A stretch of 25,851 nucleotides of DNA from positions 1-25,851 of the forward strand of contig DIKW01000027.1 in the NCBI GenBank assembly GCA_002424705.1, given 5' to 3'. The position numbers and the translations under genes were made by a program. The notes beneath the pieces were generated by a model that saw only the letters and a program-made list of their open reading frames with translations, did no database searches and was not told the origin of the DNA. Of the stretch, positions 15,509-24,221 are shown in pieces. Numbering within the stretch: position 1 is the stretch's first letter; every line of letters starts with the position of its first letter. The DNA comes from Geobacter sp. UBA5608. Its GTDB lineage: Bacteria; Desulfobacterota; Desulfuromonadia; Geobacterales; Pseudopelobacteraceae.

Positions 15509-16740
15509 CACTCCATGCCCTGCTGCCAGCCGTAGGCTTTGACCTGGGCATCGATCACCATCTGGTAAGGGATCGACATTTCTCCCAGCAGCGTGGCGGC
15601 AGTATCAAAATCGGCCTGCTCCAGGGTTTCGGCCAGGGCCAGTAACCGGCCGAAGATACCGCTGCGATCAAGCAGGGCCTGACGCACCTCGTCGGACAGG
15701 TTCAGTTCGTGGGCTATCTGATCCATCGGGATGGCGTAGATCGATTCCAGCAGCGACAGGATGCCGGTCATGAAGGCCTGGTCCGGCGCCTCATTGTTGC
15801 CCCGCAGTTGAGGGCAGTGCTGGGCCAGCTGCTCCATGAAGCCAGCGCGAACCGCTGCCAGGTCCACCAGGGGATTCTCCAGGGCGTGGCTGTCATCGGA
15901 GGCAAACAGGGCCAGCTGCACCCAACGTTTGATCTGGGTCCGGCCCAGCATGCTGATGGCGTGGCGTACGGTCTGGATCTTCTGCAGGCCGCTGAAGGAG
16001 ACCGAGTTGACCAAGAGCAGCAGTTTGTAGGTCAGCCCAGGGCTGCTGCGAAAGGTCGTTTCAATCTCCTCGATCTCGGCGTCGTCCATCAGCTGTCGCA
16101 TCAACCGCAGCAGGGCGGCGCCCCCCTCGTCGATCTTCTTCTTTTCAATCACAGCCGGCTTGGCAAAGTAGTAGCCCTGGAAATACTCAAAGCCGAGGTC
16201 GAGACATTTCAGGAACTCTTGCTTGGTCTCAACCTTTTCGGCCAGCAGCTTGAACGGATAATCGCGGTAGCGCTCGATGGTCGGCCCCAGGCCGTCCACC
16301 GGGGTGGCCATCAGATCAACCTTGACGATCTCCACCAGTTGGTACAGCTCTTCATAGGCCGGGCTGAACGCATGATCGTCCAGGGCCAGCACAAAACCGG
16401 CCTCTTTCAGTTCACGGCAGCGTTCAATCAGCTGCGGGGTCACCTCCAGGGTTTCCAGCAGCTCCAGCACCACCATCTCCTTGGGCAGCAGTTCCAGCGA
16501 GTCGCTCAGCAGGATATCAAGCTCAAGGTTGATGAAACCGCGATGTTTGCCCAGGATTTGCTGCACGCCAAAGCCGGACAGGGTGTTGAGGATCACGCTG
16601 GCGGTGGCCTGGGAGGCGTCGTTGACCACAGCGGCGGTCAGTGACTGGGGCGAGCGGAACAGCAGTTCATAGGCGCAGACCTGTTCATTGCGATTGAGGA
16701 TCGGCTGGCGGCCAATCAGGTGTTTCTGGTCGTGCTGCAT
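15508..16740 (-). CDS. EAL-HDOD signalling protein (YuxH type)
   Basis: A 410-residue cytoplasmic protein joining an N-terminal EAL-like domain (about 5-200) and a C-terminal HDOD domain (about 200-400). The EAL part keeps E25 (AYELLFRS), an Asn in FINLELDILL, VKVDLM and AEKVET and ends GYYFAKP. The central DDFG-T motif is changed to DDHAFS, so c-di-GMP hydrolysis is doubtful, as in most YuxH-type proteins. The HDOD part contains LLLLVNSVSFSGLQKIQTVR and HAISMLGRTQIKRWVQLALF. It heads the coupled chain with the GGQ factor and MutS2. A well-formed promoter lies about 60 bases upstream; a ribosome binding site is weak (GAGG, 12 bases upstream). Confidence 0.9.
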   Translation of the reverse strand: MQHDQKHLIGRQPILNRNEQVCAYELLFRSPQSLTAAVVNDASQATASVILNTLSGFGVQQILGKHRGFINLELDILLSDSLELLPKEMVVLELLETLEVTPQLIERCRELKEAGFVLALDDHAFSPAYEELYQLVEIVKVDLMATPVDGLGPTIERYRDYPFKLLAEKVETKQEFLKCLDLGFEYFQGYYFAKPAVIEKKKIDEGGAALLRLMRQLMDDAEIEEIETTFRSSPGLTYKLLLLVNSVSFSGLQKIQTVRHAISMLGRTQIKRWVQLALFASDDSHALENPLVDLAAVRAGFMEQLAQHCPQLRGNNEAPDQAFMTGILSLLESIYAIPMDQIAHELNLSDEVRQALLDRSGIFGRLLALAETLEQADFDTAATLLGEMSIPYQMVIDAQVKAYGWQQGME

Positions 16741-16800
16741 CTGGTGTATGCCTCGCTGCGCTTGTTGGCAGATAGTAACGTGTGGTGCGACCGGTCAGTT

Positions 16801-16829
16801 AGTATACGGCATATACCTGACAAGTTCAA
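16801..16829 (-). promoter_or_regulatory. Promoter of the EAL-HDOD/mutS2 operon
   Basis: Read on the minus strand, TTGAAC, a 17-base spacer and TATACT form a strong sigma70-like match. Transcription would start near 16794, about 50 bases ahead of the EAL-HDOD ATG. Confidence 0.65.
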
Positions 16830-16853
16830 TCGGGCTCGTGCCGAGCAGCGTAG

Positions 16854-16882
16854 TTGCTGCTGCCCGTTAAACGTGGTATAGA
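16854..16882 (+). promoter_or_regulatory. Promoter of the plsC-rnhA unit
   Basis: TTGCTG (16854-16859), a 17-base spacer and TATAGA (16877-16882) form a sigma70-like promoter about 50 bases before the GTG start, divergent from the operon promoter at 16801-16829. Confidence 0.55.
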
Positions 16883-16934
16883 GATCGGTGCAGATAATCA
16901 TGCTGAACAGCCCGTTTTCTGAAAGGTTTGTACT

Positions 16935-17591
16935 GTGTCCGTTTCTTTGTGGCGACGTTTCTGGATCACCTTTTCGGCCTATGTGATTGGCTGCTATGCC
17001 TCATTGCTCAACCGGCTGCAGGTCAAGGGGGCCCGGCATATCCCTGCCAAGGGGGGCGTGCTGTTGGCCTCCAACCATATCTCGGCCTATGAAACCATCT
17101 TCCTGCCCTGGGCGGTGCTGCGTTCGCAGCCCTTCCAGATGGTCTGGGCCCCGGCCAAGGAAGAGCTGTTTCGTAAACTGATCCCGTGCCTGCTTTACTC
17201 ATCCTGGGGCGCCTTTCCGGTGCGGCGCGGGCGCGATGTCAAGGCCGGACGGGTGCTGAACGACCTGCTGGCGGACCAGAAGGTGATGCTGTTTCCCGAA
17301 GGGACCCGCCACCGCGACGGCCGTTTGGGGCAGGGCAATCGCGGGGTAGGCAAGGTGATCTACGATACCCGGCCGGTGGTGATCCCCACCGCCCTGATCG
17401 GCCTGAACCACTGGAAATTCCCCAGTCTGGGGGCCAAGGGGGCGATCGTCTTCGGCCCACCGCTGGTGTTTGACGACCTGTATGCGCGGGAGAACAGCAA
17501 GGAGACCCATCAGCTGATCGTGGAGCGGGTGATGGAGGGGATTGCCGAGGTGTTGAAGCAGGAGGGGGCGTACGTTGGCAGAGTTGAATAA
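16935..17591 (+). CDS. PlsC-like lysophosphatidate acyltransferase family protein
   Basis: A 218-residue member of the PlsC acyltransferase family, which transfers acyl chains to lysophosphatidic acid or related lipids at the membrane. A hydrophobic N-terminal segment (about 8-28) anchors it. Motif I is SNHISAYET, where the usual catalytic H-x4-D is H-x4-E (H48, E53). Motif II is GAFPVRRGRD and motif III is FPEGTRHRDG (about 120-129), with VVIPTALIG as motif IV. The Asp-to-Glu change is conservative, but it touches the catalytic dyad, so activity or substrate is uncertain. The GTG at 16935 follows AAAGG. Its end overlaps rnhA by 17 bases, giving a translationally linked pair. Confidence 0.85.
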   Translation: MSVSLWRRFWITFSAYVIGCYASLLNRLQVKGARHIPAKGGVLLASNHISAYETIFLPWAVLRSQPFQMVWAPAKEELFRKLIPCLLYSSWGAFPVRRGRDVKAGRVLNDLLADQKVMLFPEGTRHRDGRLGQGNRGVGKVIYDTRPVVIPTALIGLNHWKFPSLGAKGAIVFGPPLVFDDLYARENSKETHQLIVERVMEGIAEVLKQEGAYVGRVE

Positions 17592-18045
17592 CGGCCTGTC
17601 CGAAGTGGAACTGTTCTGTGACGGCGCCTGCAGCGGTAACCCCGGTCCGGGCGGCTACGGCACCATCCTGCGCTGTCGTGGTGTTGAAAAGGAGCTGTCC
17701 GGTGCGGCACCGGAAACCACCAACAACCGGATGGAGCTGACCGGCGCCATCGCCGGTCTGCAGCAGCTGACCCGCCCGTGCCGGGTGACGGTGACCACCG
17801 ATTCCCAGTACCTGGTGAAGGGGATGACCGAGTGGCTGGCCGGCTGGCAGCGTAACGGCTGGAAAAACAGCAAGAAGGAACCGGTGCTGAACCGGGACCT
17901 GTGGGAGCAGTTGGTCGCCCTGACCGCCCAGCATCAGCTGCGTTGGCAGTGGGTGCGGGGCCATGACGGCCATGCCGAGAACGAGCGTTGTGATCAGCTG
18001 GCCCGTGAGGCGATCATCGCCCTGCGTCAGCAGCAGGCAACCTAA
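17575..18045 (+). CDS. rnhA: Ribonuclease HI
   Basis: A 156-residue enzyme that cuts the RNA strand of RNA-DNA hybrids, for example at primers and R-loops. All active-site residues are present: D16 (LFCDGACSGNPGPGG), E54 (NNRMELTGAI), D76 (VTTDSQYLVKGM), H130 (WVRGHDGH) and D140 (ENERCDQLAREA). The basic loop (GWQRNGWKNSKKEPV) for substrate handling is also retained. The start is an unusual TTG at 17575-17577, supported by GGAGG about 9 bases upstream and by family length. It overlaps the plsC-like gene and is followed 21 bases later by the helical-repeat gene. Confidence 0.96.
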   Translation: MAELNNGLSEVELFCDGACSGNPGPGGYGTILRCRGVEKELSGAAPETTNNRMELTGAIAGLQQLTRPCRVTVTTDSQYLVKGMTEWLAGWQRNGWKNSKKEPVLNRDLWEQLVALTAQHQLRWQWVRGHDGHAENERCDQLAREAIIALRQQQAT

Positions 18046-18066
18046 ACCCAGTACGATGGGGGTGTC

Positions 18067-19620
18067 ATGAAGGATATTGAAGCTGAAGTAGGCGTAAAAG
18101 ACATTATCGGGTTTTATATCAAGATTAACGATAGTGCGCGGGCCAAGAAGGATATGGCCAAGCTGTCGGCCAAGGACAAGGCCACCGCCTTTTCTCTGAT
18201 TGCCGAATCAGGCGCCAACCGCGAGTTCAAGATCGAGATCGCCCGCTACTTCGTGAACGATCTGGACGCCCATATCCGCCGCAAGGCCGAGCTGCTGTTG
18301 GAGGCCCTGGTGCCGGGCTGGGTGGCTGACCCGGCTGCCAGCATCTTGCAGGTGCTGCGTTCGGCCGACACCAAGGGGGCCAGCCGCCGCAACGCTGCGG
18401 TGCGCTTCCTGTTCGGCATCGTAGATGCCGACTCGCTGCGGATCACCCTGATGAGCCTGCTGTCGAGCCGCAACCGGTCCCACATCGTCGAGATCATCGA
18501 TATCCTTGAACAGTACATCGATGCCTCCAACGATGAGAACGAGCAGGTCAAGATCTTCAACGCCTCGCTGGATATCGTGCTGTCCGATGAAGTGGAGATG
18601 TCGGTCAAGCACCACGCCAGCAACCTGTTGTCGGTCTTCTTCAAGAAGGTGGCCACCACCTCGCTGGGGGCCCACCTCAAGGCCAAGTACATCGAGCGTC
18701 AGGTAGAGAAGGCCGAGAGCGTCTACCGTTTCCTGTGCAGCGGCACCTGCGGGCTTACCGCCAATTATCTGGACGACCTGTTGCGGCCGCTCCAGGAGGG
18801 CGGATCGGTGTATCAACTCAAGATTCTGTCCTACTTTGCGTTCCTGCTGGACAAGATATGGAACGAGGACGATGTGGACGATTATATCGACACCTGGCCC
18901 GAGAGTTGGGAACCGGAAGATTTGAGCAAAATGGACAAGGTGCACCGCTTCCGGACCCATATTCTGAAGGAGGTTGAGGCGCTGTGGGAGCTGACCGACG
19001 ACGATGAGGTGCGCACCGCCATCATGGCGGTGGTCTACAGCGGCCACCCCAGCAAGGCTGATCTGCTCTCTACGGTGGGTAGCAAGCTTGAGGCCGGCAA
19101 CCTGTCAGAGGTTGCCCTCGACAAGCTTGCCCGCATTTTGCACAGCTTCACCAAAGGTGCAGAGTCCCAGGCGGTCAAGACCCAGGCCGCCAACCTGCTG
19201 TTGTTTAACGTGACAGGAGAACAGCACCACTTTGCTGCTCTGCGGTTTTTACGACAGTACGTGGAGGGAGGCAGTCTCAATTACGCCGAACAGGGTAGCC
19301 TGGCCACCGTAATGGCCCAGTTTGCCGGCGAGGCAAGCGGGGCCGATGAACGGGTGGCGGCCTGGTATCTGGTCTTCCTGTTAGACCCCACCCGGATCGA
19401 TGATCTTGAGGTGCAAAAGCAGGTCCTGGCTCATCTGCGCAACATTGTGGAGCAAGAGGTGGTGCCTGATCAGGGCAAGCAGCTGATGCTGGCAGCCCTG
19501 GACCGTTTTGTCGACAAAGCGAAAACCAGTGACAAGCTTAAAAAAGCAGCCGCCTATCTGGTGTTTAAGCTGCGCAACCCTGGTGAGACGCCAACCTGGG
19601 AAAAGATCGAAAACCGTTAA
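18067..19620 (+). CDS. Large helical-repeat (HEAT-like) protein of unknown function
   Basis: A 517-residue soluble protein without signal peptide or membrane segment, which I do not recognise as a named family. It is built almost entirely of amphipathic helices in pairs, such as FVNDLDAHIRRKAELLLEAL, GASRRNAAVRFLFGIVDADS and QLMLAALDRFVDKAKTSDKL, suggesting a HEAT/ARM-type solenoid that would serve as a scaffold. No catalytic motif is evident. The ATG at 18067 follows GGGGGTG. The gene ends 16 bases before the chemoreceptor start, and both follow rnhA closely, so it may be cotranscribed with the chemoreceptor. A partner role in receptor signalling is only inferred. Confidence 0.8.
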   Translation: MKDIEAEVGVKDIIGFYIKINDSARAKKDMAKLSAKDKATAFSLIAESGANREFKIEIARYFVNDLDAHIRRKAELLLEALVPGWVADPAASILQVLRSADTKGASRRNAAVRFLFGIVDADSLRITLMSLLSSRNRSHIVEIIDILEQYIDASNDENEQVKIFNASLDIVLSDEVEMSVKHHASNLLSVFFKKVATTSLGAHLKAKYIERQVEKAESVYRFLCSGTCGLTANYLDDLLRPLQEGGSVYQLKILSYFAFLLDKIWNEDDVDDYIDTWPESWEPEDLSKMDKVHRFRTHILKEVEALWELTDDDEVRTAIMAVVYSGHPSKADLLSTVGSKLEAGNLSEVALDKLARILHSFTKGAESQAVKTQAANLLLFNVTGEQHHFAALRFLRQYVEGGSLNYAEQGSLATVMAQFAGEASGADERVAAWYLVFLLDPTRIDDLEVQKQVLAHLRNIVEQEVVPDQGKQLMLAALDRFVDKAKTSDKLKKAAAYLVFKLRNPGETPTWEKIENR

Positions 19621-19636
19621 TCTGAAGGAGCTTACC

Positions 19637-21271
19637 ATGTTGCAACAGTTTGAAAATCTTGGCATCAGCGTCAAGCTGGTGATCGCCTTCCTGGTGGTTG
19701 CGGTGTTTGCCGGCATCCTGGGGGTGGTGGGGATTGTCAACGTGCAGAAGCTTAAAAGCGCCGATGACTTTATGTTCAATGGCGTCGTGCTGCCCCAGGC
19801 AGAGTTGCGTGATATTACGCAGGCCTTCCTGATGAACCGGATCGTGACCCGTGCCCTGATGGGGACCGGTGATCCTGACGAACGGGAAGAGATCGTTGAC
19901 ACCATTCGTGAAAATAACGAACTGATGGCCAAGAAAACCGCCCACTATGCAAAAATAATTGCCGGCAAGGAGGAGCGTGCCGCTTTTGTGGAATTTAAGC
20001 AGGCCTATGACGCCTACCTGCCGTTGTTAAACCAGATGATGGAACTCTCCCTGGCCGGCAAGACAGCAGAAGCGCTGGAGATTGCCCAGAGTGATGCCGG
20101 CAAGCAGGCCAACCTGATGCTGCGAGGCCTGGATAAGCTGTCCATGGTGAGCATCAAACATGCCAAGGAAACGGCCCAGCTGAACGGTCAGGTGGCCCGC
20201 ACAGCACTGTTCTTGTCGGTGGGGTTGGCGCTGGCGGCAGTGGTGGCGGCCATCCTGATCGGACTGTTTGTGGCCGGACGGATCAGCCGGCCGTTACGCC
20301 AGTTGCAGCATCAGGTGCAGGCGGTGGCAGATGGCGATCTGACGGTTACCGTTATATCTGACTGCAGCGACGAGGTGGGGCGTTTGGCCAGTTCTTTCGA
20401 TCAGATGGTCAAGCAGTTGCGCGATCTGATAGCGCGGGTATCCGAAACGTCGTCCACCGTAGCCGGTGCCACCCAAGAACTGCACGGCACTTCGGAAGAG
20501 ATTGCGTCCGGGGCCGAGCGTGCAGCCGCCCAAACCGTCAGTGTTGCCACCGCCAGCGAAGAGATGGCAGCCACCAGCCATGATATCGCCCATAGCTGCC
20601 AGGTGGCGGTTAGCGGAGTGACCTTGGCGGCACAGGCCACGCAGCAGGGTTTTGACGTGGTGAAGAGCACGGTGATGGGAATTCGACAACGGGGCGAGTT
20701 GACCAGGCAAAACGCACAGTCGATCGCCTCGCTGGGAGAGCGGTCTGACCAGATCGGCGCCATTGTGGCTACTATCGAGGATATTGCCGACCAGACCAAT
20801 CTGCTGGCCTTAAACGCCGCCATCGAGGCTGCCCGGGCCGGCGAGCAGGGCCGCGGCTTTGCCGTGGTGGCCGATGAGGTGCGTGCCTTGGCCGAACGTA
20901 CCACCCGGGCCACCAAAGAGATCAGTGATATGATCCGTGCAATACAGGCCGAAACCAGGGCTGCCATCGCTTCGATGGAAGAAGGGGTGCGGGGAACCGA
21001 GCAGGGGGCGGCTGAGGCTGCACAACTGGAGACCTCACTGCAGAACATCCTGGAGCAGGTCAATGCCGTTACTGACCAGGTCAATCAGATCGCCACTGCC
21101 GCTGAAGAGCAAAGTGCAACCACCGGTGAGATTACCGACAACATTAACCGTCTGACCCAGATCATTCAGGATACGGCCCGTGGTTCCCACCAGACCGCCT
21201 CGTCGGCCTCTGATTTGTCAGGCTTATCAGAAGGTTTACAGCGGCTTGTGTCGAGATTCAGATTGTCGTAG
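19637..21271 (+). CDS. Methyl-accepting chemotaxis protein
   Basis: A 544-residue transmembrane chemoreceptor. TM1 (about 13-33), a periplasmic helical domain of the four-helix-bundle type (about 34-188) and TM2 (about 189-214) are followed by a HAMP domain (about 215-268, RISRPLRQLQ...). The long cytoplasmic coiled coil includes the signalling hairpin tip DIADQTNLLALNAAIEAARA then GEQGRGFAVVADEVRALAER, near residues 382-425. No C-terminal CheR/CheB-binding pentapeptide is present (it ends VSRFRLS). The ligand is unknown. The ATG at 19637 follows GAAGGAG with 6-base spacing; an upstream in-frame extension lies in the previous gene. A strong terminator follows the stop. Confidence 0.95.
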   Translation: MLQQFENLGISVKLVIAFLVVAVFAGILGVVGIVNVQKLKSADDFMFNGVVLPQAELRDITQAFLMNRIVTRALMGTGDPDEREEIVDTIRENNELMAKKTAHYAKIIAGKEERAAFVEFKQAYDAYLPLLNQMMELSLAGKTAEALEIAQSDAGKQANLMLRGLDKLSMVSIKHAKETAQLNGQVARTALFLSVGLALAAVVAAILIGLFVAGRISRPLRQLQHQVQAVADGDLTVTVISDCSDEVGRLASSFDQMVKQLRDLIARVSETSSTVAGATQELHGTSEEIASGAERAAAQTVSVATASEEMAATSHDIAHSCQVAVSGVTLAAQATQQGFDVVKSTVMGIRQRGELTRQNAQSIASLGERSDQIGAIVATIEDIADQTNLLALNAAIEAARAGEQGRGFAVVADEVRALAERTTRATKEISDMIRAIQAETRAAIASMEEGVRGTEQGAAEAAQLETSLQNILEQVNAVTDQVNQIATAAEEQSATTGEITDNINRLTQIIQDTARGSHQTASSASDLSGLSEGLQRLVSRFRLS

Positions 21272-21299
21272 ACGGGTCGGGCCGGATAGTTCAGCTGTC

Positions 21300-21341
21300 A
21301 ACGCCAAGGGGCGGGGAAAAGATTCCCCGCCCCTTGGCGTT
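21300..21341. terminator. Strong bidirectional terminator
   Basis: AACGCCAAGGGGCGGGGAA pairs perfectly with TTCCCCGCCCCTTGGCGTT around an AAGA loop, followed by TTGG. It lies between the convergent chemoreceptor and GGDEF-EAL genes and probably ends transcripts on both strands. Confidence 0.9.
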
Positions 21342-21347
21342 TTGGTG

Positions 21348-24134
21348 TTACCGGTGTTCAGTGCGCGACGTGATGAAGGTAACCAGATCCCGTTCCGACA
21401 GCGGTTTGCTCAGGTGGTAGCCCTGGATCTCATCGCAGCCCCGGTCTTCAAGGAAGGCCAGTTGGTCCAGAGTCTCAACCCCCTCGGCAATCACCTGCAG
21501 TTTGAGGGAATGGGCCATGGCGATGATCGCATCGGTTATGGCGGCATCATCCGGATCAACCAGGATGTCATTCACAAACGATTTGTCGATCTTGAGCCGA
21601 TCGAGCGGGAAATGCTTGAGATAGGAAAGGGATGAGTAGCCGGTGCCGAAGTCGTCGATGGCCAGTTGTATCCCCATCTTCTTGAGGAGCCGCAGCCGGT
21701 GGAGTACCTGTTGCTGGTCGGAAACCAGCATGCTTTCGGTCAGCTCCAGCTCCAGCAGTTCGGGGGGCAGCCCGCTGTCAGCCAGGGCTGCCGCCACCTG
21801 ATCGACGAAATCAGGCTCAATGAATTGTCGGCCGGAGATGTTGACCGCAATGCGCAGTTGGGGCAGGCCCTCTTTGATCCAGGCGGCATTCTGGAAACAG
21901 GCGGTGCGCAACACCCATTCACCCAGCTTGATGATGAAGCCGCTCTCTTCGGCCAGCGGTATGAAACGATCAGGGCCGATAAAGCCAAGATCCGGGTGTC
22001 GCCAGCGCAGGAGCGCCTCCATGCCAACCACGTGGTTGCTTCTCAGGTCCAGCTGTGGTTGGAAGTGCAGGTAGAAATCGCCGTTTGCCAGCCCGGCCGG
22101 CATACTGTTGTCGAGGGACAGCATTTCAGCGGCCTGGGCGTTCATGTCGCGAGAATAGAAACGGAAGCTGTTCTTGCCGCCCCGTTTGGCCTCATACATG
22201 GCCGTTTCTGCATTTTTGAGCAGGGTCTCGGGATCTTTGCCGTCGTGGGGGCAGAGGGCGATGCCGATACTGCCGGTCAGCAGCACCTGCTGACTGGTGC
22301 TGATCGCAAACGGTTCATTCAGGCTGGCCAAGATCCGGTAGGCCATGGTGACCGCCTCGTGCTTGCTCTCGCGGCCCTGGAGGATGAAGGCGAAGACGTC
22401 GCCGCCAAAGCGGCAGATGGTGTCATCGCTGTGCAACAGTGCACGCAGCCGCTCGGCAGTCATGATCAGCAGCCGGTCACCCACCTCGTGGCCCATGGTG
22501 TCGTTGATCAGTTTGAAACGGTCAAGGCCGAAGAACAGCACCGCCATCAAGCCATGCTCACTGACGGTGCGGGGCGTGTTAACAGCCAGCCGGTCAACGA
22601 ACAGGCTGCGGTTCGGCAGGCCGGTCAGCAGGTCATGCAGCACCAGGTGCGACACCTGATCGGCCAGCAGCTTCTTGTCGGTGATGTCACACAGGCTGCC
22701 GCGACGTCCCAGGTACTGATTTTGCTCATCATAGATCGGGCGGCAGTTGCGACGGATCCAACGGATGGTGCCGTCTTTGGTTACGATCCGGTATTCGAGT
22801 TCGCCTCCCTGGCAGACCCCGTTGTCCGGTTGGGTTTCCATCGCCTCAAGCAGATGGCGGTCTGCAGGATGAATGATCTCTTCCATCAGCTGAGGGTCGT
22901 TATAAAAGTCGCCCATGCTGTAGCCCGTCACTTCCAGACAGGAGGGCGAGACAAACTCGAAACTATTGTCGGGGCGGCGCCAGTAGGTAAAGTCATTGGC
23001 AAATTCACTGACGATCCGGTAGCGCTGCTCACTCTCCAGTAATTCGTAATTGCGTTGCTCGATCTCCTGGACCATGGTGTTGAAGGCCGTGGTCAGGCGG
23101 CCGATCTCACCATTGGCTGACAGGTGGATCAGGCGGTCCGGCCCCTGCTTGCGGGAAAGCTGTTCGACGTGCTGCGTCAGTTGTGTCAGTGGCCGGGTTA
23201 ACAGCCGCATAATCAGAAACACCATGACCATTGCGGCGGTCATGCCGATCAGGGTTGCCAGGATGAACCAGGTGCGGGCGGTACGGGCCGGTGCGTACAG
23301 CTCATCTTCCGGTATGCTGGCCGCCATCACCCAATCAACGGTGGTGAGGCGTTGCAGATAGGTGACTGCCGGCTTGCCATGGATATCCGTATTGTGGATC
23401 AGGGCTGTTCCTTTGGCCAGTGCTTGGTCGATGGCTGAGCGGACACCGCTGACTGACAACTGCCCAATTCTATCCTGTCTTTCATGAATCAGAACCTGGT
23501 GCTGCTGACTGATGATCCGCACGACGCCCTTGTCGCCGAGCTTGGCCTTTACCGTATCGCTGAGGAAGTTGGGGCGCAGTATGCTGAAGCTGCCGGCCAG
23601 CACGGCAATGGTGCGGCCGCCTTGGCGGACCGGTGCAAAGAAGATGATCTGCAGGTCTTGTTTGTTTCTGCAGCAGGGGCTTGGTTCGCTGATCTGCAGC
23701 GTGTCGCTTTGGATGGTTTTCTGGAAGGCGGTCTGCGTGGCGAATGAAGGGTGTTGGTTTGGCGCTATGCCGTTGTTGGGAAACTCTGCGATCAGACGTC
23801 CGTCAACGGCAATCAGCATCAAGTGATTGGTAAAGAAACGTCGCAGGCCGGTACGGGAGCGGAGAAATGCTGTGGCCTTTTTTGGGGTTTGTAATGCCTG
23901 GAGTGGAACGCTGTCTGCGTTGCGCTGCAGTGCTTCTTGTACGGTGTAAATCGAATTGTCGGCGTTTTGGGTCAGCAGCGTCACCACCGTGGATTGGTGG
24001 TTGAGCATGGTCTTGGTGTAGGCCTGCTTGAAATAGGAGAGGGTGCCGCCGGCCGTGATCAGCATCAGCAACAACACCAGACCAGACACCGCCAGGGTCA
24101 TTTTGGTACGTAATGAAAGATGGCTAGGACGCAT
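21348..24134 (-). CDS. Membrane PAS-GGDEF-EAL protein, degenerate GGDEF
   Basis: A 928-residue c-di-GMP signalling protein. TM1 (about 13-33), a periplasmic double-Cache-like sensor (about 34-285), TM2 (289-312) and HAMP are followed by a PAS/PAC domain (about 370-495), then GGDEF and EAL domains. The GGDEF site is altered: GGDVF (V580) replaces GGDEF, and the metal-binding Asp of the usual DxDxFK is Gly (FFGLDRFK, G536), so cyclase activity is unlikely. The EAL domain is complete: EALLRW (E706), NISGRQF, ELTESML, AIDDFGTGYSSLSYLK, KIDKSFV and VIAEGVET, so phosphodiesterase activity is expected. A promoter was not resolved in the 87 bases before the start. Confidence 0.93.
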   Translation of the reverse strand: MRPSHLSLRTKMTLAVSGLVLLLMLITAGGTLSYFKQAYTKTMLNHQSTVVTLLTQNADNSIYTVQEALQRNADSVPLQALQTPKKATAFLRSRTGLRRFFTNHLMLIAVDGRLIAEFPNNGIAPNQHPSFATQTAFQKTIQSDTLQISEPSPCCRNKQDLQIIFFAPVRQGGRTIAVLAGSFSILRPNFLSDTVKAKLGDKGVVRIISQQHQVLIHERQDRIGQLSVSGVRSAIDQALAKGTALIHNTDIHGKPAVTYLQRLTTVDWVMAASIPEDELYAPARTARTWFILATLIGMTAAMVMVFLIMRLLTRPLTQLTQHVEQLSRKQGPDRLIHLSANGEIGRLTTAFNTMVQEIEQRNYELLESEQRYRIVSEFANDFTYWRRPDNSFEFVSPSCLEVTGYSMGDFYNDPQLMEEIIHPADRHLLEAMETQPDNGVCQGGELEYRIVTKDGTIRWIRRNCRPIYDEQNQYLGRRGSLCDITDKKLLADQVSHLVLHDLLTGLPNRSLFVDRLAVNTPRTVSEHGLMAVLFFGLDRFKLINDTMGHEVGDRLLIMTAERLRALLHSDDTICRFGGDVFAFILQGRESKHEAVTMAYRILASLNEPFAISTSQQVLLTGSIGIALCPHDGKDPETLLKNAETAMYEAKRGGKNSFRFYSRDMNAQAAEMLSLDNSMPAGLANGDFYLHFQPQLDLRSNHVVGMEALLRWRHPDLGFIGPDRFIPLAEESGFIIKLGEWVLRTACFQNAAWIKEGLPQLRIAVNISGRQFIEPDFVDQVAAALADSGLPPELLELELTESMLVSDQQQVLHRLRLLKKMGIQLAIDDFGTGYSSLSYLKHFPLDRLKIDKSFVNDILVDPDDAAITDAIIAMAHSLKLQVIAEGVETLDQLAFLEDRGCDEIQGYHLSKPLSERDLVTFITSRTEHR

Positions 24135-24221
24135 GCTGTATGCTGTCGGGCTCCCAAGGTTTTTAGGTTAACTAGCTGGTTAACAGGATTAATGGTGTGC
24201 GTCAAGTGCTTGCCCGTATGG

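Noticed and set aside
21666..23042. Open frame of 458 codons on the plus strand
   Set aside because: It lies opposite the GGDEF-EAL gene and shows no motif; it is an antisense shadow.
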